Source: Azospirillum tabaci
GTDB taxonomy: Bacteria; Pseudomonadota; Alphaproteobacteria; Azospirillales; Azospirillaceae
Direction: 5' to 3'
Length of the DNA: 64,000 bases
Assembly: GCF_014596085.1 (NCBI RefSeq)
Contig: NZ_JACCJY010000025.1
Coordinates: 1-64,000 of the forward strand
Under the pieces are notes generated by a model. It ran no database searches. It was not told the DNA's origin and saw nothing but the letters and a program-made list of their open reading frames with translations. The position numbers and the translations under genes are program-made. Below, piece after piece: positions 34,022-43,431 of this stretch. Each line of letters starts with the position of its first letter. The first letter of the stretch is position 1.

Positions 34022-34699
34022 ATGACGCGCCGGATCGGGCTGTTCCTTTTGGTGGCCGGACTGGGAACGGCCACGTCCGCCCTGGCCGTGGAGGCCCCCG
34101 TCTCCGACACCGTCTGCGCCGGAGAGGGCGCAGGGCAGCGCTGCACCGTGTCCGCCGTCCAGCCCTTCGCCGACAACCGGGGCGGCCTCGGCGAACTGAG
34201 CATCAGCGCGGTGCGCGACGCGGCCTGCACGTCCCTCTACATCGTGTTCGACGAGCCCATCGCGCTTGCCCGCCCCGTCACCCTGACGGTGGACGGCGCG
34301 CCGTCGCAGCGTTTCTACACGCCGCGGCAGCTTTCCGACCTCGCCAACGCGCTTGATGATGGACCGCAGACCGGCACCGGGCCGGAAGCTGGTCCGCCTG
34401 AGTTCACCCGCTTCCTGACCCAGGTGGCCGAGCGCGCCATCGCCGACGAGGACGCCGGGCCTGAGATGCTGAGGCGCTTCGCCGCGATCAAGGAGCCGCG
34501 GCGCATCGGCCTGACCTGCGGCCCGATGGAGCGCCTGATGCCGCTGATCCGCTCGGATCGCCCGTTGCGGCTGGAGTTTCAGAGGCAGGCGAACAGCGCG
34601 ACCCAGGTCTATCACTGGCCGCGGCTCGACCGGCGGACCGTGGAGTTCCGGCTGGGCGGCCTGCTGGAGGCGCTGGACCGGGCCATGCCGGGCTCCTGA
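34022..34699 (+). CDS. exported protein of unknown function
   Basis: 225 residues with a clear Sec signal (RRIGLFLLVAGLGTATSALA, cleavage after ALA), then a soluble domain with paired Cys (CAGEGAGQRC; CTSLY; LTCGPM). I do not recognise the family. AAGGAGG lies 12 bases before the ATG and six before an in-frame TTG at 34016, so translation may begin at the TTG. It stands alone. Confidence 0.7.
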   Translation: MTRRIGLFLLVAGLGTATSALAVEAPVSDTVCAGEGAGQRCTVSAVQPFADNRGGLGELSISAVRDAACTSLYIVFDEPIALARPVTLTVDGAPSQRFYTPRQLSDLANALDDGPQTGTGPEAGPPEFTRFLTQVAERAIADEDAGPEMLRRFAAIKEPRRIGLTCGPMERLMPLIRSDRPLRLEFQRQANSATQVYHWPRLDRRTVEFRLGGLLEALDRAMPGS

Positions 34700-34884
34700 C
34701 CGCGCCGACCGGGGTAACCATTCCAGCCTCTTGACGTTGCCCGTCCATGCTGATCGGAGTCCATCGCTGTGGATGAATCGGTTGGGGCGGTCCGGGCAAG
34801 CGGGTGTCCGACTTGAGAGCGCGCGCCGTCATCCCCATCCTGTCAAGGCAGGACCCACCCATCGAGGACGGAGGAGAGCGGAGC

Positions 34885-35649
34885 GTGTTCGGCTTTGCGC
34901 GCAAACTGTGGTCGGACCCGGAACCCGCCGCGAGCCTTGTGCCGCGGGGCGTGCGCGTCTACGCGGTGGGCGACATCCACGGGCGCCTGGATTTGCTGGA
35001 CCAGTTGCTGGTGCAGATCGACCGGGACGCGACGAGCGGCGCCGACCTCGTCAAGTATCTGGTCTTTCTCGGCGACTATGTGGACCGCGGGCCGGATTCC
35101 GCCATGGTCATCGAACGGCTGTGCCGGGAGCCGCTGCCCGGCTTCGGCGCCATCCATCTGCGCGGCAACCACGAAGCCGCGATGATGGACTTCATCGAGA
35201 AGCCGGAGACCGGGCCGGACTGGCTGGAGTATGGCGGGCGGGCGACGCTGGCCAGCTACGGCGTTCCGGCTCCCGTCGAGGACGCCCCGCCGGAGCATGT
35301 GGCGGAGGCGCGTCAGCGCTTCGCCGCGGCCCTGCCGCCCCATCACCGGGCCTTCCTCGCCGGGCTGCGCTCCAGCGTCGCCATCGGCGACTATCTGTTC
35401 GTCCATGCCGGCATCCGCCCTGGCCTGCCGCTGCACCGCCAGAGGGACGAGGATCTGCTGTGGATCCGGCGGGAGTTCCTGACCTCCCACCTCGACCATG
35501 GCAAGGTCATCGTGCACGGCCACACCATCGTCGAGCAGCCGGACGTCCGGTCCAACCGCATCGGCATTGACACCGGCGCCTACGCCTCCAACCGGCTGAC
35601 CGCGCTCGTCCTGGAGGGCGGGGAACGCCGCTTCCTCTGCACCGTCTGA
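34885..35649 (+). CDS. serine/threonine protein phosphatase (PPP family)
   Basis: 254 residues with the complete metallophosphatase set: GDIHGRLD, GDYVDRGPDS, RGNHE, then FVHAGIRPG and VIVHGHT. These bind two metals and remove phosphate from Ser/Thr, or act as diadenosine tetraphosphatase-like enzymes. The start is called at GTG 34885, because GGAGGAG lies just before it and the conserved fold begins soon after; a GTG at 34804 is also in frame. Confidence 0.88.
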   Translation: MFGFARKLWSDPEPAASLVPRGVRVYAVGDIHGRLDLLDQLLVQIDRDATSGADLVKYLVFLGDYVDRGPDSAMVIERLCREPLPGFGAIHLRGNHEAAMMDFIEKPETGPDWLEYGGRATLASYGVPAPVEDAPPEHVAEARQRFAAALPPHHRAFLAGLRSSVAIGDYLFVHAGIRPGLPLHRQRDEDLLWIRREFLTSHLDHGKVIVHGHTIVEQPDVRSNRIGIDTGAYASNRLTALVLEGGERRFLCTV

Positions 35650-35653
35650 CACC

Positions 35654-36559
35654 CTATGGCGCAGCCTGCCGGCGCCAGTCCCTGAGAAAGTCGAGGAAGG
35701 CGCGCAGCGACGCCGGGGGCTGGCGGCGCGAGGGGTAGTAAAGGAAGGGGCCGGGAAAGCTCTGGCTCCAGTCCTCCAGCACGGCGACGAGGCGGCCGGC
35801 GGCAATGTGTTCCCGCACATACTCGTCGAAGGTCATCAGGAACCCCAACCCGTCCAGCGCCGCGCGGAGTTGAATGCCGGTGTGCCCGGCGTGAAACGGT
35901 CCGCCGGGTTGAATGCGCACGATGCGCCCATCCTTCTCGAACTCCCAGGGCGGGTGGGCGCCGCTGGCGTAGACGGTGGAGACGCTCGGCTTGCCCAGCA
36001 GGTCCTCGGGCCGCTCCGGCACTCCGAAACGGTCGAGCACGGACGGCGCCGCGCACAGCACGAAGCGCTGCGGCGGGCCGAGCGGCACCGCGATCATGTC
36101 CTGCGCCAGATGTTCCTCGTAGCGCACGCCCGCGTCGTAGCCCTGCGCCACGATGTCGATCAGGGCAATGTCCACGGTGATTTCCAGTTCCACATCCGGA
36201 AACCGGGTCAGGAAGGGCGTGACCATCGGGGCCAGCACGAGATCCACCGCCGGGGCCGGCGCGTTGATGCGCAGCCGCCCCGCCGGACGCCCCTGGCGCT
36301 CCCGCAGGTCCGACAGGGCGCCGGCCACCTCGCCCAGCGCCGGTTCCAGCCGGCGGAGAAGCTGCTCCCCGGCCTCGGTCGGGGCGACGCTGCGGGTCGT
36401 GCGGTTCAGCAGGCGGACGCCGAGATGCTCCTCCAGTTCCCGCATCCGCTGGCTGAGGCTGGAGAGGGAGACGCGCTGCTCCAGCGCCGCGCGGCGGAAG
36501 CTGCGATGGCGGGCGACGGCGGCGAAGGCTTGCAGGTCGCGCAGGTCGGTGTCGTCCAT
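35654..36559 (-). CDS. LysR-family transcriptional regulator
   Basis: 301 residues: N-terminal winged helix (LQAFAAVARHRSFRRAALEQRVSLSS split over the HTH), then the periplasmic-binding-like effector domain. The N-terminal region and GRLRINAPAP favour the subgroup that often controls a divergent aldo-keto reductase or dehydrogenase gene. It is transcribed away from the aldo-keto reductase at 36695, with a candidate operator between them. Confidence 0.9.
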   Translation of the reverse strand: MDDTDLRDLQAFAAVARHRSFRRAALEQRVSLSSLSQRMRELEEHLGVRLLNRTTRSVAPTEAGEQLLRRLEPALGEVAGALSDLRERQGRPAGRLRINAPAPAVDLVLAPMVTPFLTRFPDVELEITVDIALIDIVAQGYDAGVRYEEHLAQDMIAVPLGPPQRFVLCAAPSVLDRFGVPERPEDLLGKPSVSTVYASGAHPPWEFEKDGRIVRIQPGGPFHAGHTGIQLRAALDGLGFLMTFDEYVREHIAAGRLVAVLEDWSQSFPGPFLYYPSRRQPPASLRAFLDFLRDWRRQAAP

Positions 36560-36572
36560 CCCGAATTCCGAT

Positions 36573-36590
36573 TGTTCGATTCAGTGAACA
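36573..36590. promoter_or_regulatory. candidate LysR operator palindrome
   Basis: TGTTC-N8-GAACA in the 135-bp gap between the divergent LysR and aldo-keto reductase genes, 14 bp upstream of the regulator's start codon. It contains the T-N11-A spacing typical of LysR boxes. Confidence 0.5.
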
Positions 36591-36694
36591 GCCCGTTCGG
36601 CATTGTCCAGCTTATCGGATCAATGCCGCCGGGTCATCATCCTGGGCAAGGCGGCGTTCGAACGGCGCCGCGACGGACGGAGAGGATCAGGACC

Positions 36695-37696
36695 ATGGAA
36701 CAGCGCACGCTTGGGGCCGCCGGCCCCGCCAGCTCGGTCATCGGTCTCGGCTGCATGGGCATGTCGGACTTCTACGGCCCCGCCGACCAGGAGGAGAGCA
36801 TTGCCACGATCCACGCGGCGCTCGACGCCGGGATCACGCTGCTCGACACCGGCGACTTCTACGGCATGGGGCACAACGAGCTGCTCATCCGCGACGCCCT
36901 GCGCGGGCACGACCGTGACAAGCTGCTGATCAGCGTGAAGTTCGGCGCCCTGCGCGACCCGCAGATGGGCTGGAACGGCTATGACTCCCGCCCGGCGGCG
37001 GTGAAGAACTTCCTGACCTACTCGCTGCGCCGGCTGGGGGTGGACCACATCGACATCTACCGCCCGGCGCGGCTCGACCCGAGCGTTCCCATCGAGGACA
37101 CGGTCGGCGCCATGGCCGACATGGTCAAGGCTGGCTACATCCGCCACATCGGCCTGTCGGAGGTCGGTCCGGAGACCATCCGCCGCGCCGCCGCGGTGCA
37201 CCCGATCAGCGACCTGCAGATCGAATATTCCCTGATCTCCCGCGGGATCGAAGAGGCCATTCTGCCCACCTGCCGGGAGCTTGGCATCGCCGTCACCGCC
37301 TACGGCGTGCTGTCGCGCGGCCTGATCAGCGGTCACTGGAGCAAGGACCGGACGGGCCAGGATTTCCGCAGCCGCAGCCCGCGCTTCCAGGGCGAGAATC
37401 TCGACCGGAATCTGGCGCTGGTCGAGCGTTTGCGGGACATCGCCCAGCGCATCGGCGGTTCGGTCGCCCAGGTCGCCATCGCCTGGGTGGCGGCGCAGGG
37501 CCGTGACATCGTCCCGCTGGTCGGCGCCCGCCGCCGCGACCGTCTGGCCGAGGCGCTGGGCGCCCTGGACCTCACCCTGTCGGCGGAGGATCTGGCGCAA
37601 CTGGCCGAAGCCCTGCCGCCCGGCGCCGCGGCGGGCGAGCGCTACCCGGAGGCGCAGCTCGTTCACATGGACAGCGAGACGTACAGGCGGCGCTGA
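36695..37696 (+). CDS. aldo/keto reductase
   Basis: 333-residue NADPH-dependent oxidoreductase with TIM-barrel fold: LGCMGMSDFYGP at the N-terminus, LLDTGDFYG with the catalytic Asp and Tyr, SVKFG with Lys, and the C-terminal cofactor region LVGARRRDRL. The usual catalytic His segment (YYxHR) reads IYRPARLD here, so His is missing and activity may be altered. The ATG at 36695 follows AGGATCAGG. Likely controlled by the adjacent LysR protein. Confidence 0.88.
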   Translation: MEQRTLGAAGPASSVIGLGCMGMSDFYGPADQEESIATIHAALDAGITLLDTGDFYGMGHNELLIRDALRGHDRDKLLISVKFGALRDPQMGWNGYDSRPAAVKNFLTYSLRRLGVDHIDIYRPARLDPSVPIEDTVGAMADMVKAGYIRHIGLSEVGPETIRRAAAVHPISDLQIEYSLISRGIEEAILPTCRELGIAVTAYGVLSRGLISGHWSKDRTGQDFRSRSPRFQGENLDRNLALVERLRDIAQRIGGSVAQVAIAWVAAQGRDIVPLVGARRRDRLAEALGALDLTLSAEDLAQLAEALPPGAAAGERYPEAQLVHMDSETYRRR

Positions 37697-37701
37697 CCCT
37701 T

Positions 37702-37787
37702 GCCCCCACCCCGGCCCTCCCCCGCTGACGCAGGGGAGGGAGATTTGTCCCCTCCCCTGCGAAGCGGGGGAGGGTTAGGGAGGGGGC
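37702..37787. repeat. GC-rich inverted repeat between aldo-keto reductase and pyk
   Basis: CCCTCCCCCGCTGACGCAGG and CCCCTGCGAAGCGGGGGAGG form nested arms around a short AGATTTGTC centre. It resembles the other repeats in style but differs in sequence, so it is another subfamily. It lies between two convergent genes. Confidence 0.65.
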
Positions 37788-37808
37788 ACCGTTGCCGCCG
37801 CCCGCGCC

Positions 37809-39227
37809 TTACCCCTCGACCTGCACCACGCGCAGGTTGTTGGTGGTCCCTGCCTGCGCGAATGGAATGCCGGCCACCACGACCATCTGGTCGTTGGGCT
37901 TCGCGAAGCCCTCTTCCTTGGCGAAGCCCAGCGCCCGCTCCACCATCTCCTCATAGGTGTGGATGTCGGCGGACAGGACGCTGTGCGCGCCCCAGAGCAG
38001 GGACAGGCGGCGCGACACCGCGGCGTGCGGCGTGATCGCCAGGATCGGCACCGCCGGACGGCGCCGGGCGATGCGCGCCGCCGTGGTGCCGCTGGAGGTG
38101 TAGGCGACGATGGTCGATGCGTGGATCACCTCGGCCAGATCGGCGGCGGCGGCGGCCACCGCGTGGGGCGCGGTCTGCTCCTCGCCGGGGTCCGAGGCGT
38201 CGATGATCGAGCGGTAGAGCTTGTGCTGCTCCGTGCTGCGGATGATGCGGTCCATCATCTCCACGGCCTCCACCGGGAAGGCGCCGCTGGCCGATTCCGC
38301 CGACAGCATCACCGCGTCGGCGCCGTCATAGATGGCGGTCGCCACATCCGACGCCTCGGCCCGCGTCGGGGTCGGCGCGTTGACCATGGAATCGAGCATC
38401 TGCGTCGCCACGATCACCGGCTTTACGGCGAGGCGGCAGGCGCGCACCAGCTCCTTCTGGCGGCCAGGCACCTCCTCGTGCGGGATCTCGACGCCCAGGT
38501 CGCCGCGGGCGACCATGACGGAATCCGAGAGGCGGATGATGTCGTCGATGCGGTCGAGCGCCGCCGGCTTCTCGATCTTCGACATCAGCCCGGCGCGGTC
38601 GCCGATCAGCCCGCGGGCCTCCAGCAGGTCCGCCGGCTTCTGCACGAAGGACATCGCCACCCAGTCGACGCCCAGTTCCAGCCCGAAGGCGAGGTCGACG
38701 CGGTCCTTGGCGGTCAGGGGCGACAGCTCCAGCACCGTGTCGGGCAGGTTGACGCCCTTGCGGTTGGAGATGGTCCCGCCGATCACCACCTTGGCGTCGA
38801 TGTAGTCGTCGCCCAGCCCGGTCACGGCGACGCGCACGCGCCCGTCGTCGATCAGCAGATTGTGGCCCGGCATCACCGCGGCGAAGATTTCCGGATGGGG
38901 CAGCGGGATCGCGGTCTTGTCGCCGTCGGCACCGGACAGGACGAAGCGGATCGATTCGCCGGCGGCGACGGTGATCTTGCCGTCACGGATGGTGCCGACG
39001 CGGATCTTCGGTCCCTGCAGGTCCTGAAGGATGCCGATGGGACGGCCCATCTCGGCCTCCAGCGCGCGGATGGCGGCGTGGACCTTGGCGTGATCCTCGT
39101 GCGTTCCATGGCTGAAATTCAGGCGGAAGGTATCGACGCCGGCCAGGAACAGCCGCTTCAGCATCTCGGGCGTGTTGCTGGCGGGGCCGACCGTGGCAAC
39201 GATCTTCGCGCGGCGGTGACGACGCAT
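37809..39227 (-). CDS. pyk: pyruvate kinase
   Basis: 472 residues, full length. KIVATVGPAS at the start, FRLNFSHG, the catalytic Lys region SKIEKPAAL, the metal site MVARGDLGVEIP and VATQMLDSM. It converts phosphoenolpyruvate and ADP to pyruvate and ATP. The ATG at 39227 gives MRRHRRAKIV. Its upstream DNA is strongly structured (see 39270). Confidence 0.95.
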   Translation of the reverse strand: MRRHRRAKIVATVGPASNTPEMLKRLFLAGVDTFRLNFSHGTHEDHAKVHAAIRALEAEMGRPIGILQDLQGPKIRVGTIRDGKITVAAGESIRFVLSGADGDKTAIPLPHPEIFAAVMPGHNLLIDDGRVRVAVTGLGDDYIDAKVVIGGTISNRKGVNLPDTVLELSPLTAKDRVDLAFGLELGVDWVAMSFVQKPADLLEARGLIGDRAGLMSKIEKPAALDRIDDIIRLSDSVMVARGDLGVEIPHEEVPGRQKELVRACRLAVKPVIVATQMLDSMVNAPTPTRAEASDVATAIYDGADAVMLSAESASGAFPVEAVEMMDRIIRSTEQHKLYRSIIDASDPGEEQTAPHAVAAAAADLAEVIHASTIVAYTSSGTTAARIARRRPAVPILAITPHAAVSRRLSLLWGAHSVLSADIHTYEEMVERALGFAKEEGFAKPNDQMVVVAGIPFAQAGTTNNLRVVQVEG

Positions 39228-39584
39228 ATAGTTTCGGCCTCTCGGGCCGCCTCCTTGGTGGAGTGTCGGACGGCAGGCATGCCGGTGGGGAACCGGGCGG
39301 CCATGGAACCGCCCGGCTGCCGTTCAGATTGGTGGGTGACGGCCCGCTGACAACCACCACGCCTGCAATAATGACCCGGCTGTGGCGGAGCCGCCGCCGC
39401 CGGACCGGTTTCCGTGTCCGTTCGCACCCTCAATCATCACCGATCCGTCACCGAACGGTCATGCAAGGCCGCTATCACTCGCGCCGGCTGAGCACGCGCT
39501 GCGGATTCGACCGTCGCGCGCGCCTCCACCCCGTCCGCAAGACATCCGCCATCGCGGAATCGCGTCATCACAGGGAGTGTGACC
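39228..39584. other. intergenic region with hairpin leader between pyk and the autotransporter
   Basis: 357 bp between divergent genes. Near pyk is a perfect hairpin CCGGGCGG-N8-CCGCCCGG (39293-39316) flanked by outer arms ACGGCAG (39270-39276) and CTGCCGT (39317-39323). This would fold in the 5' leader of pyk mRNA. The rest carries no gene I can support and no clear promoter; the autotransporter ribosome site GGGAG is at 39573-39577. Confidence 0.5.
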
Positions 39585-42500
39585 ATGCCGACCCGCCAAG
39601 GGCTCTTGGCAACCACGGCGCTGCACGGCTGCGTGGGCCTTCTGCTGTTCGTGTCCAGCCCGGCGCTGGCCCAATTCGCGGTGACGGGCGGAAGCACGGT
39701 CACCGGGTCGCAAACCCTCACCGGCACCCAGACCGGCACCGTCGCCGTCGGCGGCACGCTGCAGACCACCGGGGCCGCGGTCACGCAGAGCGGGACCGCC
39801 GGCAACGTGGTGCTGGACAACGCCGGCACCATCCGCTCGACCGGCGGGCGCGGCTTCGACACGTCGGGCGGCAACACGGTGCGGACGCTGACCCTGACCA
39901 ACCGGGCCGGCGCGCTGATCCAATCGGACGTCAACGACGCGGTCCGCATCAACACCAACATCACCAGCGGCGGCGTCACCATCGACAACGCCGGCACCAT
40001 CCGCGCCGCCGCCCCCACCGATCCGGCGAGCGCGGTGCAGGGGCAGGCGCTCGACCTGCGCACGATGAACACGGCGGGCGTGCCGCTGATCGTCATCAAC
40101 CGCGCTTCCGGCGTGATCGAGGCGCTGAACGACGACGCCCTGCGGCCCGGCCTGAACGCCACCATCGACAACGCGGGCATCATCCGCAGTTCCGGCGCCA
40201 ACACCAGCGGCGGCGCCAACGGCACCGCCGACGCCATCGACGCGGGCGGGCGGACCGGCGTGACGGTGACCAACCGGTCGGGCGGCCTGATCTCCGGCGC
40301 GCGGCACGGCATCACCGCCGACACCGACATCACCGTCATCAACGAGGCCGGCGGCACCATCGTCGGGCGCAACGGCTCGGGCGTCGGGTCCGACGGCAAC
40401 GGCACGGTCATCAACCGCGGCCTGATCTCCGGCGACTACGCCGGGGCGGGCAACATCTTCAACAGCAGCGGCATCGCCTCGACCAACGGCGATGGCGACG
40501 GCGTGGACATCGATTACATCGGCACCATCGTCAACGAGGGGACGATCCGCGGCACCGGAGCCGGCGGCGTTGATTCCGGCGGACGCCCGAACGGCGCCGA
40601 CGGCATCGCGATGGGCGGCGGCACCATCACCAACTCCGCCGCCGGCGTCATCTCCGGCACCGGCCACGGCATCATGGTGGACGACGGGGCGGAGGGGGCG
40701 GCCTATGGCGCCACCACCATCACCAACGCCGGACGGATCGAGAGCCGCGACGGCCCGGCCATCACACTGATCGGCCCCTACGCCAACACCATCACCAATT
40801 CCGGCACCATCACGGGCGGCGGCGGCGATCCCGTCGCCATCGCCTTCGGCGCGGGCAACGACCGGCTGGTGATCCAGGGCGGTTCGATCGTCGGCAAGGT
40901 GCTGGGCGGCGGCGGCACCGACGCGCTGGAGGTCCAGCTCGGCAGCGGCGGGCGCTACGTCATCGGCGCGCGGGACGTCTACAGCGGCTTCGCCACCGCG
41001 ACGGTCGGCAGCGGCACGCTGGTGGTGAACGCCCCGATGACTCTCGGCAACGGCCTGACGGTCGCCTCCGGCGCCACGCTGTCCGGCACCGGCACCATCA
41101 CCGTGCCGGCGGCCACCGTGGCCGGCACCGTGACACCGGGCGACGGCGCGTCCGGCGCGCTGGCGGTGGCGGGCAACCTCTCCTTCGCCGCCGGCTCCCG
41201 CCTCCAGGTCGGCATCGACCCCGCCGGCAACGCCTCAAAGCTGGCGGTCGGCGGAGCGGCCACGGTGTCGAACGGCGCCACCGTCCAGGTGACGGCGGCC
41301 GACGGGCTGTACCTGACCGGGCGCAGCTACGAGATCCTGACCGCCTCCGGCGGGGTGACCGGCCAGTTCGGCGCCGTCGAGCGGCTGAACCCGGCGCCGC
41401 TCGGCGCCGGCACCCTGGCGCTGAGCCAGACCGGCAACGCCGTCCTGCTCCAGTTGAATCCCGGCAACCCGTTCAACGGGCAGCGCAACAGCGTCAACAT
41501 CGCCAACATGGACGTCGGCTTCGCCATCGCCGGGTCGGGCAGCGGCGACAGCCTGACGCTGGAAGGAACCTCCACCGTCCGCGCCGACGTCTCGAACCTC
41601 GCCCAGTTCCAGATCGGCACGAGCACCGGCACGGCGACGAGCGTCGCGCTGGCCTCCGGCGCGCAGTCGGTCGCCACCACCACGGTCAAGGTGAACGCCC
41701 AGCTTGCCGTCAACACGCGCCTCGCCAGCCCGACCGTCACCGTGGAGCGCGGTGGCCTGCTGTCGGGCGGCGGGCGGATCGCCGGCGCGCTGACCAACGC
41801 CGGCACGCTCAGCCCCGGCAACTCGCCGGGCGTCCTGACCGTCGAGGGCGCCGTCACCAACGCCGCCGGATCGACCCTGCGCGTCGAGATCGACGGGCCG
41901 ACCGCCGGGACCGGCGCCGGCTTCCACGATCAGGTGGCGGTCACCGGCACGCCCGGCATCTTCGCCGCCGGCGGTACGCTGGTCCCGGTCACCCGCGGCA
42001 TCAGCGGCGTCGCAACCAACGCCTTCACGCCGCGCCTCGGCCAGGGCTTCACCATCGTCACCGCCAGCGGCGGCGTGACCGGCGCCTTCGCCGGCATCGC
42101 GCAGCCCACCAGCGGCCTGCCCGTCGGCACGCGGTTCGACACCGTCTACGGCCCCAACACGATCACCCTCACCGCCACCCCGGCCAGCTACGCCCGGCTG
42201 GCGGCGGCTGGCGTCTCGGCCACGTCGAACCAGTCGGCGGTCGGTGCCGCGCTGGACTCCGTCCGGCCCACCGCGGGCACCCGGCCGTCGGACGCGGCGA
42301 AGCCGCTGTTCGACGCTCTCTACCCGCTGTCCGGCCAAGCCATCCCCGCGGCGCTCGACAGCCTGGGCGGCGCCGTTCATGCGGAGGCCGTGACCGCCGC
42401 TCGCGATTCCGCCCGGCTGTTCGGAGACGCGGTGCAGGGGCGCATGGCCGCGCTGCGCGCGGATGGTCTCGCCAAGTCCGCCGCTCCGCTCGCCACGCCG

Positions 42501-43349
42501 GAGGCGGAAGGTGGAACGGCGCTCGGCCTGTGGGCGCGGGCGCTGGGCCGCTTCGCCAATTCCGACGGCGACGGCAACGCCGCCGGTTACCGGCAGCGCA
42601 CCGGCGGCATCGCGCTGGGTGCCGACCGCGACCTTTCCGACACGATGACCGCCGGCGCCGCCTTCGGCTACCAGCGCACGGCGGTGGATGTGCGGAACAG
42701 CGGTGACCGGACGGACATCGACAGCTACGGCGCGGCGCTCTACGGCACCTACCGCGTCGGCGCGTGGTTCGTCGATGCCCAGGCCATGTACGGGTTCGGT
42801 CAGTACGACAGCCGCCGCGTCCTCCAGATCGGGTCTCCAAATGCCGTGAACGGCAGCGCCCAGAGCGACAGCGATGGCCACGCATTCGGGGCCGCCATCG
42901 GCACCGGCTACGCCATGCTCTGGAACGGCACCCGCATCGAGCCCTTCGCCGGGCTCCGCTTCGACCGGGTGACCCGCGACGGCTTCAGCGAAACCGGCGC
43001 CGGCGCGCTGGGCCTCTCAGTGGACGACACGGATCTGAGCACGCTGCGGACCAGCCTTGGCCTGCGGACGAGCTGGCGCCTGAAGGCCGGCGAGACGGCG
43101 CTGGAGCCTGAGCTGCGCGCCCGCTGGGACCATGACTTCCTCGATGTGACTGCGCGCAGCGGCGCACGCCTGCTAGGCGCCTCCTACACGGTGTCGGGCA
43201 CCCAGCCGGGGCGCGACGCCGCGGTGCTGGGGGCGGGCCTGACGGCGGATCTGGGCGACCGGTTCCAGGCCTATGGCAGCTACGACGCGGAGTTGCGCCG
43301 CGACGCCACCGGCCACACGCTGAGCGGCGGTCTGCGCTACCGCTGGTGA
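39585..43349 (+). CDS. autotransporter (type Va) with repeat-rich passenger
   Basis: 1254 residues. Signal peptide ending SSPALAQ. The passenger from about 30 to 900 is a beta-helix of repeats built on units such as TIDNAGTIR, VTNRSGGLISG and TITNSAAGVISGTGHGI. It includes passenger-associated repeats (GGGRIAGALTNAGTLSPGNS). The C-terminal 270 residues are the beta-barrel (LGLWARALGRF, GAAFGYQRT, YGTYRVGAWFVDAQ) ending in GGLRYRW, with a terminal aromatic for outer-membrane assembly. The ATG at 39585 has GGGAG upstream. Likely a surface adhesin; no catalytic domain is visible. Confidence 0.92.
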   Translation: MPTRQGLLATTALHGCVGLLLFVSSPALAQFAVTGGSTVTGSQTLTGTQTGTVAVGGTLQTTGAAVTQSGTAGNVVLDNAGTIRSTGGRGFDTSGGNTVRTLTLTNRAGALIQSDVNDAVRINTNITSGGVTIDNAGTIRAAAPTDPASAVQGQALDLRTMNTAGVPLIVINRASGVIEALNDDALRPGLNATIDNAGIIRSSGANTSGGANGTADAIDAGGRTGVTVTNRSGGLISGARHGITADTDITVINEAGGTIVGRNGSGVGSDGNGTVINRGLISGDYAGAGNIFNSSGIASTNGDGDGVDIDYIGTIVNEGTIRGTGAGGVDSGGRPNGADGIAMGGGTITNSAAGVISGTGHGIMVDDGAEGAAYGATTITNAGRIESRDGPAITLIGPYANTITNSGTITGGGGDPVAIAFGAGNDRLVIQGGSIVGKVLGGGGTDALEVQLGSGGRYVIGARDVYSGFATATVGSGTLVVNAPMTLGNGLTVASGATLSGTGTITVPAATVAGTVTPGDGASGALAVAGNLSFAAGSRLQVGIDPAGNASKLAVGGAATVSNGATVQVTAADGLYLTGRSYEILTASGGVTGQFGAVERLNPAPLGAGTLALSQTGNAVLLQLNPGNPFNGQRNSVNIANMDVGFAIAGSGSGDSLTLEGTSTVRADVSNLAQFQIGTSTGTATSVALASGAQSVATTTVKVNAQLAVNTRLASPTVTVERGGLLSGGGRIAGALTNAGTLSPGNSPGVLTVEGAVTNAAGSTLRVEIDGPTAGTGAGFHDQVAVTGTPGIFAAGGTLVPVTRGISGVATNAFTPRLGQGFTIVTASGGVTGAFAGIAQPTSGLPVGTRFDTVYGPNTITLTATPASYARLAAAGVSATSNQSAVGAALDSVRPTAGTRPSDAAKPLFDALYPLSGQAIPAALDSLGGAVHAEAVTAARDSARLFGDAVQGRMAALRADGLAKSAAPLATPEAEGGTALGLWARALGRFANSDGDGNAAGYRQRTGGIALGADRDLSDTMTAGAAFGYQRTAVDVRNSGDRTDIDSYGAALYGTYRVGAWFVDAQAMYGFGQYDSRRVLQIGSPNAVNGSAQSDSDGHAFGAAIGTGYAMLWNGTRIEPFAGLRFDRVTRDGFSETGAGALGLSVDDTDLSTLRTSLGLRTSWRLKAGETALEPELRARWDHDFLDVTARSGARLLGASYTVSGTQPGRDAAVLGAGLTADLGDRFQAYGSYDAELRRDATGHTLSGGLRYRW

Positions 43350-43431
43350 CACGCACGCTCTGGCCCTGACCGGGAACGGCATCGGGTCGGGCAACCGATC
43401 CGACGCCGGCCCCGGCGGCGCATTGCAGAGG

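Noticed and set aside
35807..37696. A long plus-strand frame giving the aldo-keto reductase a 296-residue extension
   Set aside because: The extension is antisense to the LysR gene. The family N-terminus and a ribosome site mark the start at 36695.
41235..42881. A 548-codon minus-strand frame inside the autotransporter gene
   Set aside because: Opposite strand of a repetitive, GC-biased passenger gene. The translation is Arg/Gly/Ala-rich with no domain.
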